Part shown: positions 18,666 to 27,200 of the stretch, piece by piece
Position numbering within the stretch: position 1 is the stretch's first letter
Layout of the letters: each line of letters starts with the position of its first letter
Source: Streptococcus respiraculi
GTDB lineage: Bacteria > Bacillota > Bacilli > Lactobacillales > Streptococcaceae
Direction of reading: 5' to 3'
Assembly (NCBI RefSeq): GCF_003595525.1
Contig: NZ_CP022680.1
Coordinates: forward strand, 1,266,001-1,330,000
Length of the DNA stretch: 64,000 nt
Notes under the pieces: generated by a model
The model's input: the letters and a program-made list of their open reading frames with translations, nothing else
Databases searched by the model: none
What the model was told of the DNA's origin: nothing
Program-made: the position numbers and the translations under genes

Positions 18666-19979
18666 ATGAGTATGTTTTTAGATACAGCCAAGATTAAGGT
18701 TAAGGCTGGTAAGGGCGGAGATGGTATGGTAGCCTTTCGCCGTGAAAAATATGTCCCAAATGGTGGCCCGTGGGGCGGAGATGGCGGCCGTGGTGGTAAC
18801 GTTGTTTTTGTGGTTGACGAAGGATTGCGAACCCTTATGGATTTCCGCTATAATCGCCAATTTAAGGCTGATTCTGGTGAAAAAGGCATGACCAAGGGGA
18901 TGCATGGTCGTGGGGCAGAAGATCTACTCGTTCGCGTACCACAGGGAACGACTGTTCGAGATGCGGAAACGGGCAAGGTCATTACAGACTTGGTAGAACA
19001 TGGTCAAGAGTTTATCGTAGCTCATGGCGGTCGAGGTGGTCGCGGCAATATTCGCTTTGCAACACCTAAAAATCCTGCGCCCGAAATCTCTGAAAATGGT
19101 GAACCAGGAGAAGAACGCCAGCTTGAATTAGAATTAAAAGTCTTAGCTGATGTAGGTTTGGTCGGTTTTCCGTCTGTTGGAAAATCTACTTTACTCAGCG
19201 TGATTACTGCAGCAAAACCTAAAATTGGTGCCTACCATTTTACAACCATTGTTCCAAATCTAGGCATGGTCCGTACCAAATCAGGTGAATCTTTTGCAGT
19301 AGCTGATTTACCGGGCTTGATTGAGGGAGCGAGCCAAGGTGTGGGACTGGGAACTCAGTTCCTCCGCCATATCGAACGCACACGAGTCATCCTGCACGTT
19401 CTTGATATGTCAGCTAGTGAGGGACGCGATCCATATGAAGATTATCTTGCCATCAACCACGAGCTTGAGACCTATAATCTTCGCCTTATGGAACGTCCAC
19501 AGATTATCGTAGCCAACAAAATGGATATGCCAGATTCGGAAGAAAACTTGAAGGTATTCAAGCAAAAATTAGCAGCTAACTATGATGAGTTTGATGAACT
19601 GCCTCAAATTTTTCCGATTTCTGGGCTAGCACATCAAGGTCTAGAAAATCTGTTAGAAGCAACGGCTGAATTGCTTGATAAGACTCCAGAATTCCTTTTA
19701 TATGACGAAACAGACTTTGAAGCAGAAGAAGCCTACTATGGCTTTAATCCAGACGAACCAGAATTTGACATTAGCCGTGCGGACGATGCTAGCTGGATTC
19801 TATCTGGTGAGAAACTGGAAAGACTCTTTACAATGACTAACTTTGATCGTGATGAGTCTGTCATGAAGTTTGCTCGCCAATTGCGTGGTATGGGAGTCGA
19901 TGAAGCTCTCCGTGCTCGTGGTGCTAAGGATGGCGATATTGTCCGAATCGGCACATTTGAGTTTGAGTTTGTGGATTAA
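18666..19979 (+). CDS. obg: GTPase Obg (CgtA)
   Basis: A 437-aa essential GTPase of 50S ribosome assembly and stress control. It has an N-terminal glycine-rich Obg fold ([19 protein letters not shown]) and a G domain from about residue 160 with G1 [10 protein letters not shown]3 DLPGL and G4 NKMD. A C-terminal OCT domain ends in GTFEFEF. I start at ATG 18666 ([10 protein letters not shown]), the usual streptococcal N-terminus; an in-frame ATG at 18633 falls in the preceding hairpin. A long hairpin array follows the stop. Confidence 0.97.
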   Translation: MSMFLDTAKIKVKAGKGGDGMVAFRREKYVPNGGPWGGDGGRGGNVVFVVDEGLRTLMDFRYNRQFKADSGEKGMTKGMHGRGAEDLLVRVPQGTTVRDAETGKVITDLVEHGQEFIVAHGGRGGRGNIRFATPKNPAPEISENGEPGEERQLELELKVLADVGLVGFPSVGKSTLLSVITAAKPKIGAYHFTTIVPNLGMVRTKSGESFAVADLPGLIEGASQGVGLGTQFLRHIERTRVILHVLDMSASEGRDPYEDYLAINHELETYNLRLMERPQIIVANKMDMPDSEENLKVFKQKLAANYDEFDELPQIFPISGLAHQGLENLLEATAELLDKTPEFLLYDETDFEAEEAYYGFNPDEPEFDISRADDASWILSGEKLERLFTMTNFDRDESVMKFARQLRGMGVDEALRARGAKDGDIVRIGTFEFEFVD

Positions 19980-19983
19980 TGTT

Positions 19984-20470
19984 GGAAGCACATCTAAGTC
20001 AATGACTTGATGTGCTACGGTAGCCACTATGGTGGTCTACCTACCAACCTTACTAACTTTGTCCAACCAGTAATATCGACTGGTTGGACTACGTGTCGTA
20101 ACGAATGGATGCTATCTAATGAGTGGATGGCAAATCTTATGGGACTTTGCCTAATCCCCTTACTAGCTCGGAACGGCATTAATATCGAATGCCGTTCCTC
20201 ACGTCGTAACGCTTGCGGATCAATCGTATTTATCTGTACTCGTCCGTAATACCGACTGGTTGGACTACGTGTCGTAACGAATGGCTGCTCTCTAATGAGC
20301 AGACAGCAAATCCTATGGGACTTTGCCTAACCCCCTTACTAGCTCCAAAGGTTTGGGGAACCTTTGGAGGTTGGAGATAAGACTAACGTAGTTAGTGGCA
20401 TTACTAGATTAATATCGAATGACTTTCTGAACGTCGTGACAGATAGGGGTGGTCTCACGTCCTATTGCTT
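19984..20470 (+). repeat. modular hairpin array downstream of obg
   Basis: About 490 bases without a credible gene but packed with stems. They are 19987-20016 (14 bp, one bulge), 20019-20041, 20063-20087 (CCAACCAGT/ACTGGTTGG), 20170-20198 (11-bp perfect), 20285-20302, 20343-20369 (11-bp perfect) and 20382-20396. Several stems enclose the same loop AATATCG and are followed by ACGT(GT)CGTAACG. A ~95-bp block occurs twice (20077-20169 and 20250-20345). It reads through to a TTTTTT at 20469. It may be a structured RNA or a dispersed DNA repeat. Confidence 0.75.
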
Positions 20471-20586
20471 TTTTACAGTGGTCTGGCTATCAGGCTTACG
20501 AACTTGGTGTCGTCACCGATGGTGGTGATAGAGTGTGGAAATGAAATTTATGAACTCATTGGAAGCTGAAAAATGGAGGTTTTATT

Positions 20587-20748
20587 ATGGGTGACAAACC
20601 AATATCCTATAAGGATAAGGATGGAAATTTTGTTTCAGCGGCAGATATTTGGAATGCTGAAAAGCTAGAGGAACTCTTTAATAAACTCAATCCAAATCGC
20701 AAATTTCGCTTAGAGCGTGAAAAATTGAAACAAGAAAAGCAGGACTAA
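20587..20748 (+). CDS. conserved small streptococcal protein (53 aa)
   Basis: A 53-aa hydrophilic protein starting MGDKPISYKDKDGNFV, with a C-terminus rich in Lys, Arg and Glu. Ribosome site TGGAGG stands eight bases upstream of the ATG. A bidirectional terminator follows directly. It resembles a small hypothetical protein I know from streptococci downstream of obg; there is no membrane segment or known motif. Real by ribosome site, codon use and terminator. Confidence 0.75.
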   Translation: MGDKPISYKDKDGNFVSAADIWNAEKLEELFNKLNPNRKFRLEREKLKQEKQD

Positions 20749-20773
20749 AAGCTGGGAAATTCCCAGCTTTTTG
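20747..20773. terminator. bidirectional terminator
   Basis: AAAAGCTGGGA-aat-TCCCAGCTTTTT, shared by the small ORF and the convergent ABC-F gene. Confidence 0.9.
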
Positions 20774-20781
20774 CATTCCAA

Positions 20782-22317
20782 TTATAGGTTGTCCTTGCGG
20801 ATCTCTGTCAAACCATTTTTATCTAGTTGATAGATCTTATCACAAACTTCTTTGAGAAAGGTTCGGTTGTGGGATATGGTGAGGATTGCTCCAGGGAACT
20901 CGGCAAAGAGCTGTCTGACTTGAGGTTGTGAAGCCGGTGAAAAATTCCGCGTTGGCTCATCGAGTAACAAGACTGGACTAGCCTCCAAGACCATTTTTAG
21001 TAGCAATAGCTTCGCCTGTTGACCACCAGATAGAGAGGAAATGGGATGGCGAGCCTCTTCTCGAGTAAATTGCAGACTAGCTAGATGAGAGAGAAACCGT
21101 TCCTCCTCTTTTTTATCAGGAGAAGACGTCAAAAATTGGAGCGGAGACAAGCTCATATCTAGCAGGTCTGGATAATTTTGGGGCATATAGCCAATCGAAT
21201 AACTAGCCTGTTTTTTTAACATACGATAGATTTGTTTGAGGAGACTCGATTTTCCAGCTCCATTGTTTCCGATGATTCCGATTTTTTCTTGGGCATAAAA
21301 GCGGAAATCCACACTCGGAATTAAGATAGTCTGTCCTACTTGAAGAGAATAGTCAACTAGTTCGATAATGGGTTTGTGGGCGGGCAAGGTCTCTATCTCG
21401 CTAAAATATAAGTGAATGTGATCTTCCTGAGTCGGAATCTCTGCCATAGTAGCTGCTTCTTTTTCATAGCGTTTTTCTTGAGCAAGAACAGCTTTCATCT
21501 TTTTGGCAGCCAGTCGTCCTGCGGTCGCATCATGGGTATTTCTGACAGTGTGTTCGACACTTTGGTGAATGCGGTGGTGGCGCTCCAGTTTCTTTTGATG
21601 TTCCAAACGTTCGTTGCGTGCTTGCTTTAGCTGACGCTGAAACTGGTCTTCTCGCTCTTGGGCGTAGCTAGCGTAATTTAGCGTTTGAACGCTTGTCCGT
21701 GCTACTTGGCGTTTTTTGATGCGTTCCAAATGAACGATTTTGGTGGCAGTTTGACTCAAAAAAGCCTCATCATGGGAAACAAAGACGACCGTTTTTGGTG
21801 TGTGGCAAATGAAGTGTTCCAGCCACTTGAGAGTGGACAAGTCCAAATCGTTGGACGGCTCATCGAGAAAGAGCATATCTGTTTCTTTGGCTAATTCTTT
21901 GATGAACTGGATTTTTAATTTTTCCCCACCAGACAGGTCTGAAAGCAGTTGCGTATCTGCGAAACGATCGCTGTCAAACTGTAATTCCTTAGCATTGCGG
22001 TAGAGAGCCGCATAGTCCAGCTCGATATCACTCGGCCCCAAAAAATAGTCATTTAGAGATAGCCTTTCCAGTTCCTGTGGCAGCTGTTGAGGGATATAGC
22101 TGTATGGCCCAAAATCCCGCTGGCTTTGTCCACTAAACTGGATGTATGAACTGACCGATGCAGGATTCATCATCCATTTGAGAAGACTGGATTTGCCATT
22201 GCCCTCTTCACCAATCAATGCGACCTTGTCTCCCTTATTCACCACTAGAGACAGATCAGAGACCAAGGCAGTCAAATCTTTTTCATGAGTCATAGTTAAG
22301 TGTGTAATCTGTAGCAT
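20782..22317 (-). CDS. ABC-F family ATPase (probable ribosome protection)
   Basis: A 511-aa protein with two ABC domains and no membrane segment: Walker A GEEGNGKSS and signature LSGGEK in the first, GNNGAGKSS and LSGGQQ in the second. A charged linker near residues 205-285 is rich in Glu, Arg, Lys and His. The second Walker B is followed by TRNFSP instead of the housekeeping TNHLD. The size and the antibiotic-type leader suggest a ribosome-protecting (antibiotic resistance) ABC-F protein. I start at ATG 22317, preceded by GGAGG; a TTG 15 bases upstream overlaps that site. Confidence 0.85.
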   Translation of the reverse strand: MLQITHLTMTHEKDLTALVSDLSLVVNKGDKVALIGEEGNGKSSLLKWMMNPASVSSYIQFSGQSQRDFGPYSYIPQQLPQELERLSLNDYFLGPSDIELDYAALYRNAKELQFDSDRFADTQLLSDLSGGEKLKIQFIKELAKETDMLFLDEPSNDLDLSTLKWLEHFICHTPKTVVFVSHDEAFLSQTATKIVHLERIKKRQVARTSVQTLNYASYAQEREDQFQRQLKQARNERLEHQKKLERHHRIHQSVEHTVRNTHDATAGRLAAKKMKAVLAQEKRYEKEAATMAEIPTQEDHIHLYFSEIETLPAHKPIIELVDYSLQVGQTILIPSVDFRFYAQEKIGIIGNNGAGKSSLLKQIYRMLKKQASYSIGYMPQNYPDLLDMSLSPLQFLTSSPDKKEEERFLSHLASLQFTREEARHPISSLSGGQQAKLLLLKMVLEASPVLLLDEPTRNFSPASQPQVRQLFAEFPGAILTISHNRTFLKEVCDKIYQLDKNGLTEIRKDNL

Positions 22318-22336
22318 AAAACCTCCATACAAAAAG

Positions 22337-22358
22337 AGCCCTACTTTCCAGTAGGACT
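22337..22358 (-). terminator. attenuator hairpin
   Basis: Minus-strand AGTCCTACT-ggaa-AGTAGGGCT, then CTTTTTG, ending 14 bases before the ABC-F start codon. Confidence 0.85.
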
Positions 22359-22548
22359 GTTTCTATCAAGAATTTTCTATGGAACTTAACTAGCTATTAT
22401 TTTTGGTTTTGATTAGAATAAAAACAGCCCAAAAGCCCACACAAAAAGGAGATACAAACAACTTGTAGCCTACTGGTAAAGTATTGTAGCACGCAAAAGA
22501 ATGCAGTAAAACTGCCCCTTTACGCCTTCCCAACTTTAACAAATAGAC

Positions 22549-22560
22549 TTAGTTGTTCAT
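22549..22560 (-). CDS. leader peptide MNN
   Basis: Three codons and TAA, with GGAGGT nine bases upstream and a consensus promoter before it. It is a candidate stalling uORF for the ABC-F attenuator. Confidence 0.6.
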   Translation of the reverse strand: MNN

Positions 22561-22621
22561 TCTCCTCTTACCTCCGAGTATTGTTGGTTTTATCCTATCA
22601 TAGAAATAGGGGGCTGTCAAC

Positions 22622-22680
22622 TTAGAACCTGTATTGATAAGCTCCCTATTAGGGGTGCTGAGCTGTGAATATAGGTTCTT
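22622..22680. repeat. long imperfect inverted repeat
   Basis: AGAACCT and AGGTTCT at the ends and AGCT...CCC/GGG...AGCT inside form a long interrupted hairpin. It lies between the stop of the membrane protein gene and the ABC-F promoter and lacks a T-run. Confidence 0.5.
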
Positions 22681-23125
22681 ACTTTTTCAAATTCTTTATC
22701 CCAAAGAGGGAATCTTCTTGCGGGTCTGTCGCCTCTTTGACCATTCGGCGATAGCTCATTAGCGTAGAAATCATGGCCATTGGATAGAGCCAGAGACTAG
22801 ATGTCTGATAACTCCGTACATACATCAGTTCTTCTGCGGAATTGGCTAGCTGATTGAGTTTTTCAAATATCAGCGCATAGTAGCCAAAGAGGAGGAGATG
22901 GATTGTAAGTAAACAGAAGAAAAGGTGCCAGATTGACCATTTCCAGCGTGGGTAGAAGAGGAAACCTAGGAGTGCTACTAAAAATGTGATGACCAAGCCA
23001 CCTCTTAACCAGTAGAAAATCTCTTGATTGATAGGAAAATAGTCGCGCAAGCGGGAAATATGGAAATAGCAGTTCAATTGATAGGTGAACAGAAAAAATT
23101 CCCCTGGAAGAAATAGTTTCCGCAT
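22679..23125 (-). CDS. hypothetical membrane protein (148 aa)
   Basis: A 148-aa protein with three or four hydrophobic segments (around residues 40-60, 65-85 and 105-125) and a charged C-terminus. I do not recognise a family. Start is ATG 23125, preceded by AGGAGGT at six bases; a longer in-frame start lacks this. The gene is alone on the minus strand, with its end in an inverted repeat. Confidence 0.7.
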   Translation of the reverse strand: MRKLFLPGEFFLFTYQLNCYFHISRLRDYFPINQEIFYWLRGGLVITFLVALLGFLFYPRWKWSIWHLFFCLLTIHLLLFGYYALIFEKLNQLANSAEELMYVRSYQTSSLWLYPMAMISTLMSYRRMVKEATDPQEDSLFGIKNLKK

Positions 23126-23310
23126 GGTCAGACCTCCTTGTATTTCTAGCTTTAGCATACTCTTTTTGGCAGGAAAAATCAAGCTACTTTACTAGCCTAG
23201 ATTGTCGCTAAATTGTCTGGGATACCTTCTCTGAAAACCCGCTAGTCTTAGATGGTCAAGCGCGCCAATTTTTGGTATAATAAGATAGAATATACCCTAA
23301 AGGATGAGAT

Positions 23311-25134
23311 ATGAACTTAGAAGATTTAAAGAAACGTCAGGAGAAGATTCGCAACTTCTCGATTATAGCCCATATTGACCATGGGAAGTCTACCTTGGCA
23401 GACCGTATTTTGGAAAAGACAGAGACTGTATCCAGCCGTGAAATGCAGGCCCAGTTGCTGGATAGCATGGATTTGGAGCGCGAGCGTGGTATTACCATTA
23501 AGCTCAATGCCATTGAGTTGAACTATACTGCAAAAGACGGAGAAACCTACATTTTTCACTTGATTGACACCCCGGGGCACGTCGATTTTACCTATGAAGT
23601 ATCGCGGTCGCTAGCTGCCTGTGAAGGTGCGATTTTGGTCGTTGATGCGGCGCAGGGAATCGAAGCTCAAACGCTTGCGAATGTCTATCTAGCCCTTGAT
23701 AATGATTTGGAAATCCTACCGATTATCAACAAGATTGACTTGCCAGCAGCAGATCCAGAACGGGTTCGTCAAGAAATCGAAGATGTGATTGGTCTGGATG
23801 CGAGTGAAGCGGTGCCGACTTCTGCTAAGGCTGGAATCGGAATTGAAGAGATTTTAGAGCAAATTGTAGAAAAAGTTCCTGCCCCAGCAGGAGATGTGAC
23901 AGCGCCACTCAAGGCCTTGATTTTTGATTCTGTTTATGATGCCTACCGTGGGGTTATCCTGCAAGTGCGGGTCATGGACGGTGTAGTCAAGCCTGGTGAC
24001 ACCATTCAAATGATGAGTAACGGCAAGACTTTTGATGTGACAGAGGTCGGAATTTTCACCCCGAAAGCCGTTGGACGGGATTACCTAGCAACCGGTGATG
24101 TTGGCTATATTGCAGCCTCTATCAAGACCGTTGCGGACACTCGTGTCGGAGATACGGTGACTTTAGCAACCAATCCAGCGGATGCCCCACTTGAAGGCTA
24201 CAAGCAGATGAATCCAATGGTCTTTGCAGGGATTTATCCGATTGATTCTAATAAGTACAATGACCTGCGTGAGGCACTTGAAAAATTACAGCTCAACGAT
24301 GCTAGCTTGCAATTTGAACCAGAAACTTCTCAAGCACTCGGATTTGGTTTCCGCTGCGGATTTTTAGGCTTGCTCCACATGGATGTCATTCAAGAGCGGA
24401 TCGAGCGAGAATTTAATATTGACCTAATTATGACTGCCCCGTCTGTAGTCTATCATGTCAATATGACTGATGGTGAGATGCTTGAAGTATCTAACCCGTC
24501 TGAATTTCCAGATCCAACCAAGATTGAGAACATTGAAGAACCTTATGTCAAGGCGCAAATCATGGTACCGCAGGAATATGTCGGATCCGTTATGGAATTG
24601 GCACAGCGCAAGCGCGGCGATTTTGTGACCATGGATTATATTGATGACAATCGGGTCAATGTGATTTATCAGATTCCGCTTGCCGAAATTGTCTTTGATT
24701 TCTTTGACAAATTGAAATCCTCAACGCGTGGTTATGCAAGTTTTGACTACGAAATTTCAGAATATCGCCCATCGAAATTAGTGAAAATGGACATTCTATT
24801 GAATGGCGACAAGGTTGATGCCCTCAGCTTTATCGTCCACAAAGAATTTGCCTATGAACGTGGAAAATTGATTGTCGATAAGCTCAAGAAAATCATCCCA
24901 CGTCAGCAATTCGAAGTCCCAATCCAAGCCGCTATCGGACAAAAAATCGTAGCCCGTAGTGACATCAAGGCGCTCCGCAAAAACGTCCTAGCTAAATGTT
25001 ACGGAGGAGACGTCTCACGAAAACGCAAACTCCTCGAAAAACAAAAAGCCGGTAAAAAACGCATGAAAGCCATCGGAAGCGTCGAAGTCCCACAAGAAGC
25101 CTTCCTAAGCGTCTTGAGCATGGATGATGAATAA
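23311..25134 (+). CDS. lepA: elongation factor 4 (LepA)
   Basis: A 607-aa translational GTPase that acts on stalled or mistranslocated ribosomes. The G domain has G1 [10 protein letters not shown]3 DTPGHVDF and G4 NKIDLP, followed by beta-barrel and EF-G-like domains. The LepA-specific C-terminal domain ends in [17 protein letters not shown]. Length is normal. The stop overlaps the left arm of a hairpin that opens the 98-bp tandem array. Confidence 0.97.
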   Translation: MNLEDLKKRQEKIRNFSIIAHIDHGKSTLADRILEKTETVSSREMQAQLLDSMDLERERGITIKLNAIELNYTAKDGETYIFHLIDTPGHVDFTYEVSRSLAACEGAILVVDAAQGIEAQTLANVYLALDNDLEILPIINKIDLPAADPERVRQEIEDVIGLDASEAVPTSAKAGIGIEEILEQIVEKVPAPAGDVTAPLKALIFDSVYDAYRGVILQVRVMDGVVKPGDTIQMMSNGKTFDVTEVGIFTPKAVGRDYLATGDVGYIAASIKTVADTRVGDTVTLATNPADAPLEGYKQMNPMVFAGIYPIDSNKYNDLREALEKLQLNDASLQFEPETSQALGFGFRCGFLGLLHMDVIQERIEREFNIDLIMTAPSVVYHVNMTDGEMLEVSNPSEFPDPTKIENIEEPYVKAQIMVPQEYVGSVMELAQRKRGDFVTMDYIDDNRVNVIYQIPLAEIVFDFFDKLKSSTRGYASFDYEISEYRPSKLVKMDILLNGDKVDALSFIVHKEFAYERGKLIVDKLKKIIPRQQFEVPIQAAIGQKIVARSDIKALRKNVLAKCYGGDVSRKRKLLEKQKAGKKRMKAIGSVEVPQEAFLSVLSMDDE

Positions 25135-25160
25135 TAAATCACCCCAGTGGGATGGTTTAT
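25134..25160 (+). terminator. lepA terminator-like hairpin (module hairpin A)
   Basis: ATAAATCACCC-CAGTG-GGATGGTTTAT pairs at 10 of 11 positions. The loop CAGTG is the same as downstream of the CPBP gene and rpoD. Confidence 0.65.
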
Positions 25161-25650
25161 CCCGAGCTTGGAAATAGGAAGGTGAGGTAAGCACGGTGTG
25201 CTATTTTATCCTGCGCTAAGAAACCTGAAAGCGCAGTGAGTCCAGTGGGGTGGTTTATCCCGAGCTTGGAAATAGGAAGGTGAGGTAAGCACGGTGTGCT
25301 ATTTTATCCTGCGCTAAGAAACCTGAAAGCGCAGTGAGTCCAGTGGGATGGTTTATCCCGAGCTTGGAAATAGGAAGGTGAGGTAAGCACGGTGTGTTAT
25401 TTTATCCCGCGCCAAGAAACAAGAGAGCGCAGTGAGTCAAAAGGACTGGTTTATCCCGAGCTTGGAAATAGGAAGGTGAGGTAAGCACGGTGTGCTATTT
25501 TATCCTGCGCTAAGAAACCTGAAAGCGCAGTGAGTCCAGTGGGGTGGTTTATCCCGAGCTTGGAAATAGGAAGGTGAGGTAAGCACGGTGTGTTATTTTA
25601 TCCTGCGCTAAGAAACCTGAAAGCGCAGTGAGTCCAGTGGGGTGGTTGAT
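25144..25650 (+). repeat. 98-bp tandem repeat, five units plus a partial
   Basis: Unit starts are at 25144, 25242, 25340, 25438, 25536 and 25634 (partial). Units are almost identical. Each starts CCAGTGGGGTGGTTTATCCC and carries AGCAC-ggt-GTGCT, then CTGCGCT-aagaaacctga-AAGCGCAG. The fourth unit begins with a different 5' end (TCAAAAGGACTGG). Each unit looks like two ~49-bp half-modules. There are no spacers, so it is not CRISPR, and there is no ORF. Confidence 0.9.
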
Positions 25651-25714
25651 TCCTAAGTCTAAAAATTGTAGGAAAATCCTGTTAAAGTAGTCCGAAATTG
25701 AAGAGGAGAATAGG

Positions 25715-26374
25715 ATGAAAAAGAAATTAGTTGTAGTAGCAGTTACGTTATTAGCTGTAGTTGCTGTAACTGCCTGTTGAAAAAAGGACTCAACTTCGAC
25801 CAAAGACAGTCAGCCAAGTCAAACAGAGCTTCGGCAGCCCGTTCGGAGTCTACCAGAAGCTCGATAGCTACTAAAAAAGAGCCAAAAACGGACAGCAAGC
25901 AAACGGTTCGGTTCAGATGAGTATGGCTACATTGATATTCCGAAAAGTTGGATTCACTTTAAGGACTTAAATGGCGGTGATGAAATCCAATACACCGATG
26001 GGACAGGCTACAATATTGTCACAATGAATGCTCTCACGAAAGAAAAAGCTAATATTGGAGAGGGTGAAGAATGGACAGCTGAGACAATTGCCAATATTAT
26101 AACTGGGACAAGCCAGAATGAGCTCGTAGCGCTCACCCACAAAAGCATGTAATCTGAAATATTACGTATAAAAAATCCCAATGTGGATAAGATTTGGGGT
26201 GCTAAAACAACCGTTTCAGACCAAGATACCTTTCAAGTCAATATCATCATGAAATCAGGCCAATATCTGATTAGCTGGGTCTTTAAATATGGAGATAAAG
26301 TGCACTAAATTGCCTTTGAAGGAGAAAAAGAAGTGCTGGCAGATGTCATTGAAGGCATTGAACATACTTGGAGT
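25715..26374 (+). pseudogene. decayed lipoprotein gene
   Basis: AGGAGAATAGG precedes an ATG encoding a perfect lipoprotein signal (MKKKLVVVAV, ending VTAC). TGA follows the lipobox Cys directly (25778-25780). The same frame then stays readable for about 200 codons (DEYGYIDIPKSWIHF, GTGYNIVTMNAL, FQVNIIMKSGQYLISWVF) but is broken by TAG at 25865, TAA at 26150 and TAA at 26306. There are four in-frame stops and no net frameshift. It resembles a small secreted streptococcal lipoprotein; the family is not identified. Confidence 0.8.
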
Positions 26375-26383
26375 AAAACGAAA

Positions 26384-26410
26384 AACATCAGGACATTCGT
26401 CCCTGATGTT
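26384..26410 (+). terminator. hairpin after the lipoprotein pseudogene
   Basis: AACATCAGGAC-attc-GTCCCTGATGTT, no T-run. Confidence 0.55.
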
Positions 26411-26419
26411 GTAATAGAG

Positions 26420-26453
26420 AAAACACCTTTCTGACCAACAGAGAGGCGTTTTT
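26420..26453 (-). terminator. glnQ terminator
   Basis: On the minus strand AAAAACGCCTCT...AGAAAGGTGTTT, ending in a run of T; it may work both ways. Confidence 0.7.
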
Positions 26454-26459
26454 AGTAAA

Positions 26460-27200
26460 CTATACGTTCAATACCTTATCAAGGAAATCCTTCAAACGTG
26501 GGTGTTGTGGGTTGTCAAAGATTTGCTCAGGCGTGCCGTCCTCAAGGAACTCACCGCCGTCTGTAAAGATAACGCGGTTGGCAACCTTACGAGCAAATCC
26601 CATTTCGTGGGTAACAATCAGCATGGTCATACCTTGCTCGGCCAAGTCTTTCATAACGTTTAGTACATCTCCGACCATTTCAGGATCAAGGGCCGAAGTC
26701 GGCTCATCAAAGAGCATAATATCAGGATTCATCGCAAGGGCACGAGCGATTGCGACACGTTGCTTTTGACCACCAGAAAGGCTATCAGGCATAGCGTCAC
26801 GCTTGTCAGCAAGACCAACTTTTTCAAGTAATTCCATTCCGACTGTTTCAGCCTCTGCTTTGTCCATCAATTTATGCTGAATCGGTGCAAAGGTGATATT
26901 GTCTAAGACGGTCATATGTGGGAAGAGATTGAAGTGCTGGAATACCATTCCGACATTGGAGCGGAAGGTATCAAGGTCGGTTTTAGGGTCTGTCAAATCA
27001 AACCCATCCACCGTTACCTGGCCGCTTGTAATTGTCTCAAGTAGGTTCATGGTCCGCAAAAAAGTGGACTTACCAGAACCAGATGGCCCGATAATGCAGA
27101 CTACGTCTCCTTCATAAAATTTAGCAGTAATGCCTTTTAAGACTTCGTTATCGCCATAAGATTTGTGCAAATCATGGACATTGATTTTTAATTGAGCCAT
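26460..27200 (-). CDS. glnQ: polar amino acid ABC transporter ATP-binding protein GlnQ
   Basis: A 246-aa ATPase with Walker [10 protein letters not shown] near residue 38, Q-loop [14 protein letters not shown], signature LSGGQKQR and Walker [14 protein letters not shown]. It energises uptake of glutamine/glutamate through the membrane protein encoded just upstream. The start overlaps the glnP stop by one base (TAATG), so translation is coupled. Confidence 0.95.
   Translation of the reverse strand: MAQLKINVHDLHKSYGDNEVLKGITAKFYEGDVVCIIGPSGSGKSTFLRTMNLLETITSGQVTVDGFDLTDPKTDLDTFRSNVGMVFQHFNLFPHMTVLDNITFAPIQHKLMDKAEAETVGMELLEKVGLADKRDAMPDSLSGGQKQRVAIARALAMNPDIMLFDEPTSALDPEMVGDVLNVMKDLAEQGMTMLIVTHEMGFARKVANRVIFTDGGEFLEDGTPEQIFDNPQHPRLKDFLDKVLNV

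Larger units (their letters stand above)
22318..22620 (-). promoter_or_regulatory. ABC-F leader: promoter, 3-codon uORF, antiterminator, terminator
   Basis: On the minus strand: -35 TTGACA (22615-22620), 17-bp spacer, -10 TAGGAT (22592-22597), Shine-Dalgarno GGAGGT (22570-22575), then ATG AAC AAC TAA (22549-22560). Further down, CCAGTAGG (22469-22476) can pair with CCTACTGG (22348-22355), the 5' arm of a terminator (22337-22358, T-run to 22331) placed just before the gene. This is the design of ribosome-mediated attenuators of ABC-F genes, where a drug-stalled ribosome on the uORF favours the antiterminator. Confidence 0.8.

Noticed and set aside
20007..20249. 80-aa ORF in the obg-downstream region
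   Set aside because: It runs through repeated hairpins, has no ribosome site, and its codon pattern follows the repeats.
25144..25650. CRISPR-like array
   Set aside because: Units are contiguous with no unique spacers and there are no cas genes.
25775..25783. TGA after the lipobox Cys as a selenocysteine codon
   Set aside because: No SECIS-like hairpin follows, streptococci generally lack the pathway, and three further stops break the frame.
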